A DNA stretch of 41,673 nt, taken from Pseudomonadota bacterium (GTDB lineage Bacteria > Bdellovibrionota_C > UBA2361 > OMII01). The stretch covers positions 1 to 41,673 of the forward strand of contig JAIXQT010000226.1 in the NCBI GenBank assembly GCA_027485595.1. Reading direction: 5' to 3'. Positions 8,027 through 16,074 of the stretch are shown here, one piece after another. Each line of letters starts with the position of its first letter. Within the stretch, counting starts at the first letter, position 1. Both the position numbers and the translations under genes were made by a program. The notes beneath the pieces were generated by a model, which was given only the letters and a program-made list of their open reading frames with translations, was not told the origin of the DNA and made no database searches.

Positions 8027-11000
8027 CTAAGCCTTGTAACGAATATCATTAAGGTAACTAACTGCTGGCTGCGTATTGAGGTGGTGATCGAGCACCTTGT
8101 ACGCACGCTCGTGTTGAGCGACCTTGCTAACCTTGCTCTTCGGGTCCTTTAGGTTTCCGAAGGTGAGAGCTTGCGTCGGACATGTTTGTACACACGCCGG
8201 TGTAACCTCGCCATCCTCAACCAATCGTCCCAGATCCTTAGCGATATCCTTCGCCTCAGCGATACGCTGAACACAGAAGGTACATTTCTCCATCACGCCA
8301 ACCGTTCTCTTTGTGACGTCCGGATTTACCTGCCAGTCGAGAAGCTCAGGCCACTCATACTGGAACCAGTTGAAGCGTCGAACTTTATACGAACAGTTAT
8401 TCGAGCAGTAACGAGTACCTACGCATCGGTTGTACACCATCGCGTTCATACCCTCTTCGTTGTGGTAGGTCGCATACACTGGACATACCGGCTCGCACGG
8501 AGCGTTTTGACAGTGCTGACACATCATAGGAAGGAAGCTGACCTTCAACTCCTCGCCACCATCCTCGGTCTTGATTGAGTCGTAGTATCGCTCGATACGA
8601 ATCCAAGCCATCTCTCGGCCTTGATTTACGATCTTCTTTCCGACCACCGGAATGTTGTTCTCTGCCTGACAAGCGACAACACACGCCGAGCAACCCGTGC
8701 ACGCAGCAAGGTCTATCGCGAGCCCCCACTCATAGAGTGGATGTTCACGTTGCTCGTACATCTGCTTCGGCTCGTGGTGTCCACCGTGCCCCTCTCCGTG
8801 AGCATCTCCGTGCCCCGAGGCGTGAGCGTCACCGTGAGCGTGAGCTACAGCAGCAGCCGCTCCGCCGATGATCGTAGTTCGAGAGAGTCCGCGATCCATT
8901 TGGTCAGCGAAGTCCTGAACCGTAACGAGGTCCCCCGTCCCCAGACCGCGGATGACTTTGACCGCGTTACCGGTAAGTGGCAACGCCGCGGCGCCTGTCG
9001 CAAGGCTCTTCGGAAGAAGTCCGTAAACACTTCCTTGACCAGCAGCCTTTGCGTACCTGCCGTACGCGCTGTGCCCCTGACCGAGAGGAATCGCCACGAT
9101 TCCAGGATGTACGTGCTCAGTCACATACGCTGGAACGTGAGCTTCTCCGTCATCCGTGCGAACGATAACTGCATCCCCCTGCTTGAGACCGAACTTCTTA
9201 GCGGTATCGGGATGGATCTCTGCCCATGCACCCCAAACAGCTTGAGTAATCGGATCCGCCAACTCCTGCATCCAGGGCTTATTAGCCGCGCGACCATCGA
9301 AGGTCTTAACGGATGGGTACGGATAGAGGATGAGCTCATCATCATGAAGGTGTGGACGAGATATTCCGTACGAAAGCTGGAAGATCGAAGGGTTAGTCGT
9401 AACCTTCTGGGCTCCGTTGTCGCTCGACGTTGGGAAGTATCCACCCTTCTCAAGGCTCGCCATCCAGAACTTCTCAGTATCAGAACCAGCCTGAGCCGCT
9501 GTAGAAGTGAGGAAATTAGCCTTAACAAACTTGTCGAACGAGGTAATTTCAGCCGGCACAACCGTCTTGTTTGCATTCGAAGCGATAGTGAGAAGAACAT
9601 CTCCAACGCTCTGAGTGTCAAAGATCGGACGCATCGCGGGTTGAATGAGGCTGATAGCGTCCTTTGATGGACGAGTGTAGCCCCAATCCTCAAGTCCAGT
9701 GTGAACCGGAAGGATGTAATCAGCGAGCTGAGCCGTTTCATCCATGAAGCTTGAGAAAGCCACGACGAGACCGGCTTTCTTGTTTCCACCCTTGATGCTG
9801 ACCTGATTTACCGCGTAGTCATAACCATGCGCGGCAGGGAACGTGAACCCTGGGTTAGATCCGTAGGTGAAGAGAACATCAACTTTGCCTTGCTGCATGT
9901 CGGCAATAGCCGCAGCCAGGTCGGAAGCTGAGGAACGAGGCGTAGCCATCTCAGCGATGTTTACGGTTTTGCCTACGTTTCCAAGCATTACGTTCAAAAT
10001 GTTCGCGGCCACCTGAAGTGGAAGTGGGTTGGCCGTGCTTGAAGCCGTACCACCAGCCAATACGAGCGAGGAGTTAGCGTCGCTGAGGTATTGCGAAACG
10101 AGAAGGAGCTTCTCCTTCGAGATTCCTGTCTCCTCCTCAACAGCCTCTGCAGAAATACCCTTGGTGAGCTCCTTTAAGCTTGAAAGTGTCTCACCTGAGA
10201 GTCCCTGAGTACGCCCACGCTGAATGAGCTGCCCGATGATGAACAGTGCTGCACGAACCTCAGAGCCTGGATTGGACTTCAACCAGAGATCGGCGTTTGC
10301 GCCAGTCAACGAGAGACGTGGCTCGATGTGAACGAAACGAAGTGGATGCTCAGAGCGGCGCGAATCTGCCCACTGACGAGCGTAACCAACTGGATTTACG
10401 AATGTCTCAAGGAAGTCAGCTCCGAAATTGACAACCACCTCCGCCTCGTCGATCGCGAATGTTGGAACGCCGTAGGTTCCATACACAAGCTCGGCGGCCT
10501 TTGCTACCGCGACCGGCTGCATTGGGTCCCAAACAACCTGACTAAATCCAAGCTGCGAAACCCACGGAGCAAGGAGCTCGGCGTGAGCGGCTTGGGTCTC
10601 TCCTGTGATGAGCACTTTTTTGTTCGTGGCGTTGGTCAGAGCCTCGTTGATCTTTCCGTATACCTCATCCCATGTCGTCGGCTCGAACACAGGACCTTCG
10701 ACAGTCATTCCCTTCTTCTTAAGCGGAGTGCGAATACGATCGGAATCGTACAGAGACTGAAGTGTAGATTGGCCAAGGGCGCAAAGGCTGCCGCGGTTGA
10801 CCGGGCTGTTTGGATTACCTTCTACCTTAACAGCGCGGCCCTCACGAGTTCGAACTCGGAGACCACACCCGGCGGAGCACTCGGTGCATGTGGAACTATA
10901 CCACGCCGCTACACCCGGGATCTGCTCAGGATCTGGCTTCACGTACGGAAGGATCTCCTGCTTTGCTGGCGACGCGCACGCCGCAGCACCAACCGCCGAT

Positions 11001-11113
11001 GTAGCCCCGAGCACCTGGAGGAATCGACGACGCGTAATGTTTACGAGTCCCTCTCCGCTCCCTGTCTCCGCTTGCTTGCGGTTCCCATTAAGCTGAACCA
11101 ATTCGCCTTTCAT
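8027..11113 (-). CDS. actB: Alternative complex III subunit ActB (Tat-exported MopB/Fe-S protein)
   Basis: This is the large periplasmic iron-sulphur subunit, 1028 aa from the ATG at 11113. GAGG lies 6 bases before this ATG, and an in-frame TTG at 11125 is rejected. The N-terminus has a Tat motif TRRRFL (27-32) and then GAAAC, which resembles a lipobox (C46). Residues from about 70 to 740 form a molybdopterin-oxidoreductase-like (MopB) domain that in this family binds no molybdenum. It retains four cysteines, C76, C79, C83 and C111, in a CxxCxxxC...C pattern. A His-rich linker (about 754-780) leads into a C-terminal ferredoxin-type domain with CTGCSACVVAC, CQHCQNAPCEPVC, CVGTRYCSNNC and CTFC...CVQTC. 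These would carry quinol electrons to ActA/ActE. Confidence 0.95.
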   Translation of the reverse strand: MKGELVQLNGNRKQAETGSGEGLVNITRRRFLQVLGATSAVGAAACASPAKQEILPYVKPDPEQIPGVAAWYSSTCTECSAGCGLRVRTREGRAVKVEGNPNSPVNRGSLCALGQSTLQSLYDSDRIRTPLKKKGMTVEGPVFEPTTWDEVYGKINEALTNATNKKVLITGETQAAHAELLAPWVSQLGFSQVVWDPMQPVAVAKAAELVYGTYGVPTFAIDEAEVVVNFGADFLETFVNPVGYARQWADSRRSEHPLRFVHIEPRLSLTGANADLWLKSNPGSEVRAALFIIGQLIQRGRTQGLSGETLSSLKELTKGISAEAVEEETGISKEKLLLVSQYLSDANSSLVLAGGTASSTANPLPLQVAANILNVMLGNVGKTVNIAEMATPRSSASDLAAAIADMQQGKVDVLFTYGSNPGFTFPAAHGYDYAVNQVSIKGGNKKAGLVVAFSSFMDETAQLADYILPVHTGLEDWGYTRPSKDAISLIQPAMRPIFDTQSVGDVLLTIASNANKTVVPAEITSFDKFVKANFLTSTAAQAGSDTEKFWMASLEKGGYFPTSSDNGAQKVTTNPSIFQLSYGISRPHLHDDELILYPYPSVKTFDGRAANKPWMQELADPITQAVWGAWAEIHPDTAKKFGLKQGDAVIVRTDDGEAHVPAYVTEHVHPGIVAIPLGQGHSAYGRYAKAAGQGSVYGLLPKSLATGAAALPLTGNAVKVIRGLGTGDLVTVQDFADQMDRGLSRTTIIGGAAAAVAHAHGDAHASGHGDAHGEGHGGHHEPKQMYEQREHPLYEWGLAIDLAACTGCSACVVACQAENNIPVVGKKIVNQGREMAWIRIERYYDSIKTEDGGEELKVSFLPMMCQHCQNAPCEPVCPVYATYHNEEGMNAMVYNRCVGTRYCSNNCSYKVRRFNWFQYEWPELLDWQVNPDVTKRTVGVMEKCTFCVQRIAEAKDIAKDLGRLVEDGEVTPACVQTCPTQALTFGNLKDPKSKVSKVAQHERAYKVLDHHLNTQPAVSYLNDIRYKA

Positions 11114-11152
11114 TTTCGACCTCAAATAAAATCTTGAACCGTTGCGTCTGCT

Positions 11153-11836
11153 CTACTTGTGACCGTGGCACACTAAGCAATCGATGCTCGCTCCACGTTG
11201 ACGGTGACAGTCGATACACCATCCCATCTTCATCGAGGAAACGCGCTCGACTTTCTCCATCTCTGGAATCTGACCGTGACACTCTTGGCAGGAAACTCCG
11301 GCCTTAACGTGACGCTTGTGATTGAACTTCAGGTAGTCAGGCATAACGTGAACCTTGACCCACGGAATTGGCTGGCCATTCTTGTAGTATTCCTTGAGCT
11401 TCTCGATGTCTTTCTTCCCCTGCTCCGACTTACCGGCAACAAGCGCTCCGTGACATCCCATACAGGTCTCAACCTCCGGAATGGCGGCATACGAGGCCTT
11501 CGCTACCGACCAGTGACAGTACTGGCACTCCATCTTGTTCTGTTGCACGTGTATGACGTGGCTGAAGTTAATTGGCTGCTCCGGTTTGTAACCACGAGCT
11601 CTCTGGGGAGGACCGAAGTAGTGGAAATGGTCCCAAATATTGAGATCCCAAAGGGCCGCTTGACCGTCATTGAAAACGCCGGTGCGAACGCCAACCTGCG
11701 GGTAATCAGGTGATTGAGAGGTGCTGTTCTGCGCTATTGCCGCAGTCGTAACACTCCCCCCTTTGAATCCAACGAAGAGAGCCGCAGCTGTCAAAACACA
11801 GGCTCCCGCGAATGCGAATCTGATTTTGTTTATCAT
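11153..11836 (-). CDS. actA: Alternative complex III subunit ActA (pentahaem cytochrome c)
   Basis: ActA is the multihaem cytochrome of alternative complex III. Five CxxCH motifs are present in order: CQYCH (104-108), CMGCH (125-129), CQECH (183-187), CIDCH (207-211) and CLVCH (220-224). An N-terminal hydrophobic helix (about residues 4-25) serves as export signal and anchor. I take the ATG at 11836 (227 aa). The frame extends to a TTG at 11941, but those extra 35 residues would bury the export signal. No good Shine-Dalgarno is visible. It is the first gene of the operon and faces the succinate-semialdehyde dehydrogenase gene across a 314-base divergent gap. Confidence 0.92.
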   Translation of the reverse strand: MINKIRFAFAGACVLTAAALFVGFKGGSVTTAAIAQNSTSQSPDYPQVGVRTGVFNDGQAALWDLNIWDHFHYFGPPQRARGYKPEQPINFSHVIHVQQNKMECQYCHWSVAKASYAAIPEVETCMGCHGALVAGKSEQGKKDIEKLKEYYKNGQPIPWVKVHVMPDYLKFNHKRHVKAGVSCQECHGQIPEMEKVERVSSMKMGWCIDCHRQRGASIDCLVCHGHK

Positions 11837-12150
11837 GGATGAAGCAGATACCAGGAAGGAACGTTTCTGCGCGGTCGGGAAATCCCTAACCGTCGTTTGC
11901 CGACCACCTGTCATACAAAAAAGGTGAAGCCATTTTCCCAAGATTCAAGGTAGTACTAACAGGACGACGGAACTGGGCCTAACGACCTAGAACCTTTAGT
12001 AAATCACGTCCCGGTTGTATGTTCTTGCAAACCGTGGGCAAATCTTCGCGCTAAGATTTAGATCGAAATGAGAAATATTGAAATATCCCTTCGCAACTTA
12101 ACGTCGTTTTAAAATTAGGTACTTACGAACTTTTATAGCAGGACGGCTTT
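11837..12150. promoter_or_regulatory. Divergent promoter region between actA and gabD
   Basis: This gap must drive both the act operon (minus) and gabD (plus). A perfect inverted repeat AAATCTT/AAGATTT with a 6-base spacer lies at 12040-12059 and could be an operator. The stretch from about 12060 to 12145 is A/T-rich, in keeping with promoters. TAAAAT near 12111 is a possible -10 for gabD, but I see no good -35. No riboswitch consensus was recognised. Confidence 0.4.
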
Positions 12151-13587
12151 ATGAAACATGTGCCTTCAAAAAATTGGATCAACGGAGAGTGGAGAGGCGC
12201 CTCCTCCGGAGAAACATTCCCGGTGACCAATCCAGCGAGCGACGAGGTGCTCGCGCGTGTACCGGCCCTCTCCCCGCATGAAGTTGACGAAGCGATTACG
12301 AGCGCACAGGTGGCGTTCCTCTCGTGGCGAGAGGTGCCCGCCCGGAAACGCTCCGATATCTTGCTCGCTATATCCCAAGCTCTCCTCGCTCGCGTAGAGG
12401 ATTTCGCTGAGCTGATCACCGCCGAACAAGGTAAGCCACTCTCTGAAGCACGGGGAGAGGTTGTATATTCAGCAAATTATTTCAGGTGGTATTCAGAGGA
12501 GGCCGTGCGCGTAAACGGCGATATCATCCCTGCCGACACGCCAAACAAAAGGATCTTCGTCCTGAAACAACCGGTGGGCGTCGTCGCGGCGATCACCCCG
12601 TGGAATTTTCCGGTCGCGATGCTCGCGCGAAAGCTCGGTGCGGCTCTCGCGGCTGGGTGCGCGTTCATCGCTAAACCCGCTCCGGAAACGCCACTCTCCG
12701 CTCTCGCCCTCGCGGAATTGTGCGCCCATGCCGGAGTCCCCGCGGGGGTCTTTAACGTAATTACCGGTGACGCCGAGATGATCGGCTCTCACTTCATGAG
12801 TTCCCCCCTCGTTCGCAAGGTAACATTCACCGGCTCCACTGAAGTCGGAAAAATACTCATCAGACAATCCGCGGACACCGTCAAAAAGTTAACCCTTGAA
12901 CTTGGCGGGAACGCACCGTTCGTTGTGTTTGGGGATGCTGACATTGAGCACGCTGTCGAGGGGGCCATCTTTGGTAAATACCGAAACGCTGGACAGACCT
13001 GCATCTGCGTGAATCGCTTCCTCGTGCACGACTCGATCGCGCATGCGTTTACTGAGCGACTCATAGCTCGCTCCAAAGAGTTGGTGGTTGGCGATGGCTC
13101 CGAAGCGAGCACTCAGATTGGGCCTCTTATTACGGACGAAGCCGCGGCGAAGGTCACTCGGTTGATCGATTCAGCTCGGCGTGAAGGCGCCTCTATCCCT
13201 CTCGAGCCCACACCGAACACGCGTGGGAAGCGATTTATCTCGCCAAGCGTTATCACCCACGTCACACCATCGATGTCGATCTGGAAGGAGGAGATCTTCG
13301 GTCCAGTGAGCGCGATTGCAACCTTCGCGACAGATGACGAGGCGATCTCCCTCGCAAATAGCACACCCCATGGCCTCGCGGCGTATGTGTACTCAAACAA
13401 CCTTTCCCGCGCGCTCAAGGTAAGCGAACAGCTCGAGTATGGAATGGTAGGAGTCAACGACACGGCCATCTCGTCCGTTCAAGCTCCCTTTGGAGGGATT
13501 AAGGAATCGGGGTTCGGCCGAGAGGGTAGTAAATACGGAATCGATGATTACCTCGTGCTGAAGTATCTCTCGGTTACGATGCCCTAG
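12151..13587 (+). CDS. gabD: NAD(P)-dependent succinate-semialdehyde dehydrogenase
   Basis: This aldehyde dehydrogenase converts succinate semialdehyde to succinate, the last step of 4-aminobutyrate breakdown. It is 478 aa, the usual GabD length. Key residues are N152 in TPWNFPVAM, the cofactor region AKPAPETPLSALALAEL, FTGSTEVGK (226-234), the general base E250 in LELGGNAP and the nucleophile C284 in NAGQTCICVNR. The NAGQTC(I/V)C.NR text and the C-terminal FGGIKESGFGREGSKYGIDDYL favour the succinate-semialdehyde/glutarate-semialdehyde subgroup. No gabT or gabP is nearby. Its last 14 bases overlap the end of the convergent N-formylglutamate amidohydrolase-family gene. Confidence 0.9.
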   Translation: MKHVPSKNWINGEWRGASSGETFPVTNPASDEVLARVPALSPHEVDEAITSAQVAFLSWREVPARKRSDILLAISQALLARVEDFAELITAEQGKPLSEARGEVVYSANYFRWYSEEAVRVNGDIIPADTPNKRIFVLKQPVGVVAAITPWNFPVAMLARKLGAALAAGCAFIAKPAPETPLSALALAELCAHAGVPAGVFNVITGDAEMIGSHFMSSPLVRKVTFTGSTEVGKILIRQSADTVKKLTLELGGNAPFVVFGDADIEHAVEGAIFGKYRNAGQTCICVNRFLVHDSIAHAFTERLIARSKELVVGDGSEASTQIGPLITDEAAAKVTRLIDSARREGASIPLEPTPNTRGKRFISPSVITHVTPSMSIWKEEIFGPVSAIATFATDDEAISLANSTPHGLAAYVYSNNLSRALKVSEQLEYGMVGVNDTAISSVQAPFGGIKESGFGREGSKYGIDDYLVLKYLSVTMP

Positions 13588-14383
13588 CTCGGTTCGCGAC
13601 CGTCTCAACGATCTCTCGGACCAGTCTGCGCATATGGGGGAACCCCTCACTACGCGTAGTCGTGCCTTCATGCATGTAGGTCGCTCGATTAATTTCAAGC
13701 ATGAACGATGTCACCCGAGTATCCCCATACATGGACAAAGGAACGATCGTGCCCGCAAAAGGGCTATTGAGTCCGAATGAGTAACCGGCCCGCGTGACGA
13801 GCCGTTGCACCTCGTCACGCACCCACGCTGGCGTGTGGGTCGAATCATCCCCTAAAACAACGTCCGGCCTCGAAGTGTCTCCGTATAACTCGTACGGCAA
13901 TACCTTCTCTGGATATGAGTGGCAATCTATCAACACACATCGACCAAACAACCGAACAATATGCGCGACCTGTTCAGTGAGCGCTTGGTGATACGGACGG
14001 TAAAATTCTTGCAGGAGCGCTTCTCGTTCCTGAGGGGTGAGATCCCTACGAATGCGCTGCCCCCCGGTACCATGCGTGTAAATTACCCCCATACCCCGCT
14101 GCGCCATACACTCCTGGCTATCATCCTCAAAGCGCTCTGGATCCACCACGAATCTACTCACCATGTGCCGCAGGAGCGTTCCACCTGCTTCAACTATTGG
14201 GGAATAAAGATCATCCGTGAACCAATCAACCAGCTTGCGATTCTCCTCCTGCAGCTCATCGTCAGAGAGCAAAAACTGGCACCGCACATGCTCCGGTATA
14301 AAGCTTGCGCTATGGGGCACATTAGCCAGAACCGGAACAGTCGGAGAGGGATTTACAATAACGGGATCAATTAGTGGCTTCAT
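13574..14383 (-). CDS. N-formylglutamate amidohydrolase family protein
   Basis: This 269-aa protein belongs to the N-formylglutamate amidohydrolase (HutG-type, PF05013) family of zinc-dependent deformylases. Supporting features are VPHSASFIP near the N-terminus, the basic DPERFEDD block, the central IDCHSYPEK metal motif, PFAGT, and a late MLEINRATYM with its conserved Glu. The family usually hydrolyses N-formyl-L-glutamate in histidine breakdown, but no other hut gene is present, so another N-acyl substrate is possible. The ATG overlaps the TGA of the GNAT-like gene (ATGA), indicating translational coupling with that protein. The 3' end overlaps gabD tail to tail. Confidence 0.85.
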   Translation of the reverse strand: MKPLIDPVIVNPSPTVPVLANVPHSASFIPEHVRCQFLLSDDELQEENRKLVDWFTDDLYSPIVEAGGTLLRHMVSRFVVDPERFEDDSQECMAQRGMGVIYTHGTGGQRIRRDLTPQEREALLQEFYRPYHQALTEQVAHIVRLFGRCVLIDCHSYPEKVLPYELYGDTSRPDVVLGDDSTHTPAWVRDEVQRLVTRAGYSFGLNSPFAGTIVPLSMYGDTRVTSFMLEINRATYMHEGTTTRSEGFPHMRRLVREIVETVANRARAS

Positions 14384-15048
14384 CGTGACATCTCAACGTA
14401 ATCAGGTCGTCCCCACGCGGTATAGTCCCACTCCCGCGGCGCGAGAGCGTCATTCCAACATGAACGAACCTTCTCTTGGAAGCCGTGGCGAGCGTAGAGC
14501 GAAACCAGCTTGCCGCTGCTATCGAAGCAGCTCAGCTTGCACGCGCCCTCGTCAACCGCCGATCGCACCAACATGTCGCCGTAGCGCGCTCCTGGAAGAC
14601 TGAAGAGCGACGCAAGCTCATCACGTATCAAGGCGAACCCCCCACGGCCATCAACGGTCAAGAAGAGGCGAGCCTCTTTGGCAAGATATTTCTCACGGGA
14701 GTATGGCATCAAGAAGCCGCGGAGAGCGCTGGGCAGAGAATCGCGTGCATCGATAAATCGGCCGATCTCCTCAATCGAACGACATTCCACCAACATTTCA
14801 GCGCGAAACGTCGAAAGACTATCTCTTCCGAGAAACGAAAGATCCGAGAGAGCGAGATCTCCACAGAAAGGAGTAACCACAGCGGTAGAAACACGATGTA
14901 AGTCGGCCACAGCAAGCCACCAAAAAATTTTTTTCAGCGTAAGAAGGTTTTTCTCTGTCAGGTAACCGACAAGAGACCAATCCTCGCCCGACACATGTGT
15001 CGGACTAAAAGCCCCACGGAATTGCGAGACTTTTTGTCTGGGAAGCAC
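14380..15048 (-). CDS. GNAT-like protein, function unknown
   Basis: This is a 222-aa protein starting at a GTG. I do not recognise the N-terminal half. The C-terminal half looks like a GNAT acetyltransferase core: a Gly/Ala stretch SLPGARYGDMLVRSAVDEGACKLSCFD that could be the acyl-CoA loop and helix, then GKLVSLYARHGF, and a closing WNDALAPREWDYTAWGRPDYVEM. Similar endings occur in phage-associated and environmental GNAT-like proteins; this is from memory, not a search. Its stop overlaps the start of the formylglutamate-hydrolase-family gene by ATGA, so the pair is probably made together. A usable promoter lies about 83 bases upstream. Confidence 0.6.
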   Translation of the reverse strand: MLPRQKVSQFRGAFSPTHVSGEDWSLVGYLTEKNLLTLKKIFWWLAVADLHRVSTAVVTPFCGDLALSDLSFLGRDSLSTFRAEMLVECRSIEEIGRFIDARDSLPSALRGFLMPYSREKYLAKEARLFLTVDGRGGFALIRDELASLFSLPGARYGDMLVRSAVDEGACKLSCFDSSGKLVSLYARHGFQEKVRSCWNDALAPREWDYTAWGRPDYVEMSR

Positions 15049-15130
15049 CGTGGATTCGTTGGGAACGAGCGTCGGTTGCTGTGCGATTAAACGGGCCAGA
15101 ACCCTGGTCGCACTCTTGATTTATGGTGAG

Positions 15131-15159
15131 AAGATACCAGGACCCCGACTTTTAATCAA
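15131..15159 (-). promoter_or_regulatory. Candidate promoter of the GNAT/amidohydrolase pair
   Basis: On the minus strand TTGATT (15159-15154) and TATCTT (15136-15131) are separated by 17 bases, each matching four of six consensus positions. This would start RNA about 75 bases before the GTG at 15048, giving the pair its own transcription unit downstream of tdk. Confidence 0.3.
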
Positions 15160-15201
15160 ATAAGGGGCGTTTATGAATTGAACGACACACATTTTAACAA
15201 G

Positions 15202-15789
15202 TTACGCGGCTTGCCGCACCCGCCCCTGAGCGTGTTGTTCCTTGTAACACGCGTAACACGCCGGAAAATATTTCTCTTCAGCGCCAAGATCGACGGCAGG
15301 ACCAGCGAGAGTCGCGACACCACCAACATGCTTCAGATTCGTAATCGCCTTACGATTACAGAACGCGCAGGTTGTCTTCACCTCTTCGATAGAATCGGCG
15401 AGTTCAAAGAGTCGTCGGGATCCTTCAAAAAGTTCGGTACGGAAGTCGGCGCGGAGTCCGTAGCAGATCACCGGGATGTTCAGATCGATTGATATCTCGC
15501 GAAGTTGGTCAATGACAGCGGCGCTGCAAAACTGCGCCTCGTCAACGAGTATACAGCTTACCCCCTCAAAGTTCCTTCGATCCATTTGAGTATCCGCCAA
15601 TACCTTGAGGTCGGCGGCCTGCTCAATCCCCACCCGAGAACGAATGACCTCTGAACCGAAACGATCATCGAGCGCGGGCTTTATAAGCACTACCTGCTTT
15701 CCTTGGCTGCGATAGTTATGCGCGACAGCGAGGAGGTTGAGGGTCTTGGCGCTACTTACAGTGCCGTGTCGGAAATAAAGCTTTGCCAC
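15202..15789 (-). CDS. tdk: Thymidine kinase (type II)
   Basis: This salvage enzyme phosphorylates thymidine to dTMP with ATP. I start it at GTG 15789, preceded by GGAG, giving 195 aa, close to the family length; a longer frame to 15933 has an implausible N-terminus. MAKLYFRHGT opens the P-loop, which here reads GTVSSAKT (9-16) instead of the usual SGKS/T. VDEAQFC is the Walker B/catalytic Glu region. A CAFC...CYAC pair forms the structural zinc site, and the lasso region (VGGVATLAGPAVDLGAEEKYFPACY) is intact. It follows nadB on the same strand after a large palindrome. Confidence 0.92.
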   Translation of the reverse strand: MAKLYFRHGTVSSAKTLNLLAVAHNYRSQGKQVVLIKPALDDRFGSEVIRSRVGIEQAADLKVLADTQMDRRNFEGVSCILVDEAQFCSAAVIDQLREISIDLNIPVICYGLRADFRTELFEGSRRLFELADSIEEVKTTCAFCNRKAITNLKHVGGVATLAGPAVDLGAEEKYFPACYACYKEQHAQGRVRQAA

Positions 15790-15913
15790 GAGAGAACTCC
15801 GAGAGAGATATGTCGGAGGGATCATATAGATTGAAGGGGCATTGGATTCAATGGTTTTTTGAGATGGGGGGATGGCGATGTCGGGAGGGCGCGTCAAAAC
15901 CCACCATCTTACC

Positions 15914-16018
15914 ACGTGAACGTGGTCGTGCACCTGAACGTGAACGTACCCGAAATAAAAAAATCAAGGATTTCGTTTACGTTCACGTTTACGCGCACGA
16001 GCACGTTTACGTGTTCAC
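15914..16018. repeat. Long imperfect palindrome of GTGAAC/GTAAAC hexamers
   Basis: Left arm 15916-15955 and right arm 15971-16018 are built from repeating six-base units (GTGAAC, and on the right arm read in reverse GTAAAC/GTGAAC). The inner 31 bases of the two arms pair with about 25 matches. The inner CGAAAT/ATTTCG stem is perfect and closes a loop of about 13 bases. The structure occupies the space between the nadB stop and tdk. It would form a strong hairpin in RNA read in either direction. It may act as a terminator or be a spread repeat family. Confidence 0.7.
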
Positions 16019-16074
16019 TCAAATGGAGAGACACTCATCCGCTTTGCCGCGCTTAACCAAGTCGGTACAACCCC

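Noticed and set aside
8621-9667. Long open frame antisense to actB
   Set aside because: Arg/Ser-rich translation that is a shadow of the strongly conserved actB; the same applies to 10328-11137 and 9121-9789.
8027-11113. Molybdenum-dependent oxidoreductase such as formate or polysulphide reductase
   Set aside because: The neighbours ActA, C, D, E, F and the fused Fe-S domain identify ActB of alternative complex III, which lacks the molybdenum cofactor.
13574-14383. Histidine utilisation (hut) operon
   Set aside because: Only a HutG-family protein is present; hutH, hutU, hutI and a hut regulator are absent, and the partner is GNAT-like.
15914-16018. CRISPR-like or tandem array
   Set aside because: The hexamer units are contiguous, with no spacers, and the structure is an inverted repeat; no cas gene is present.
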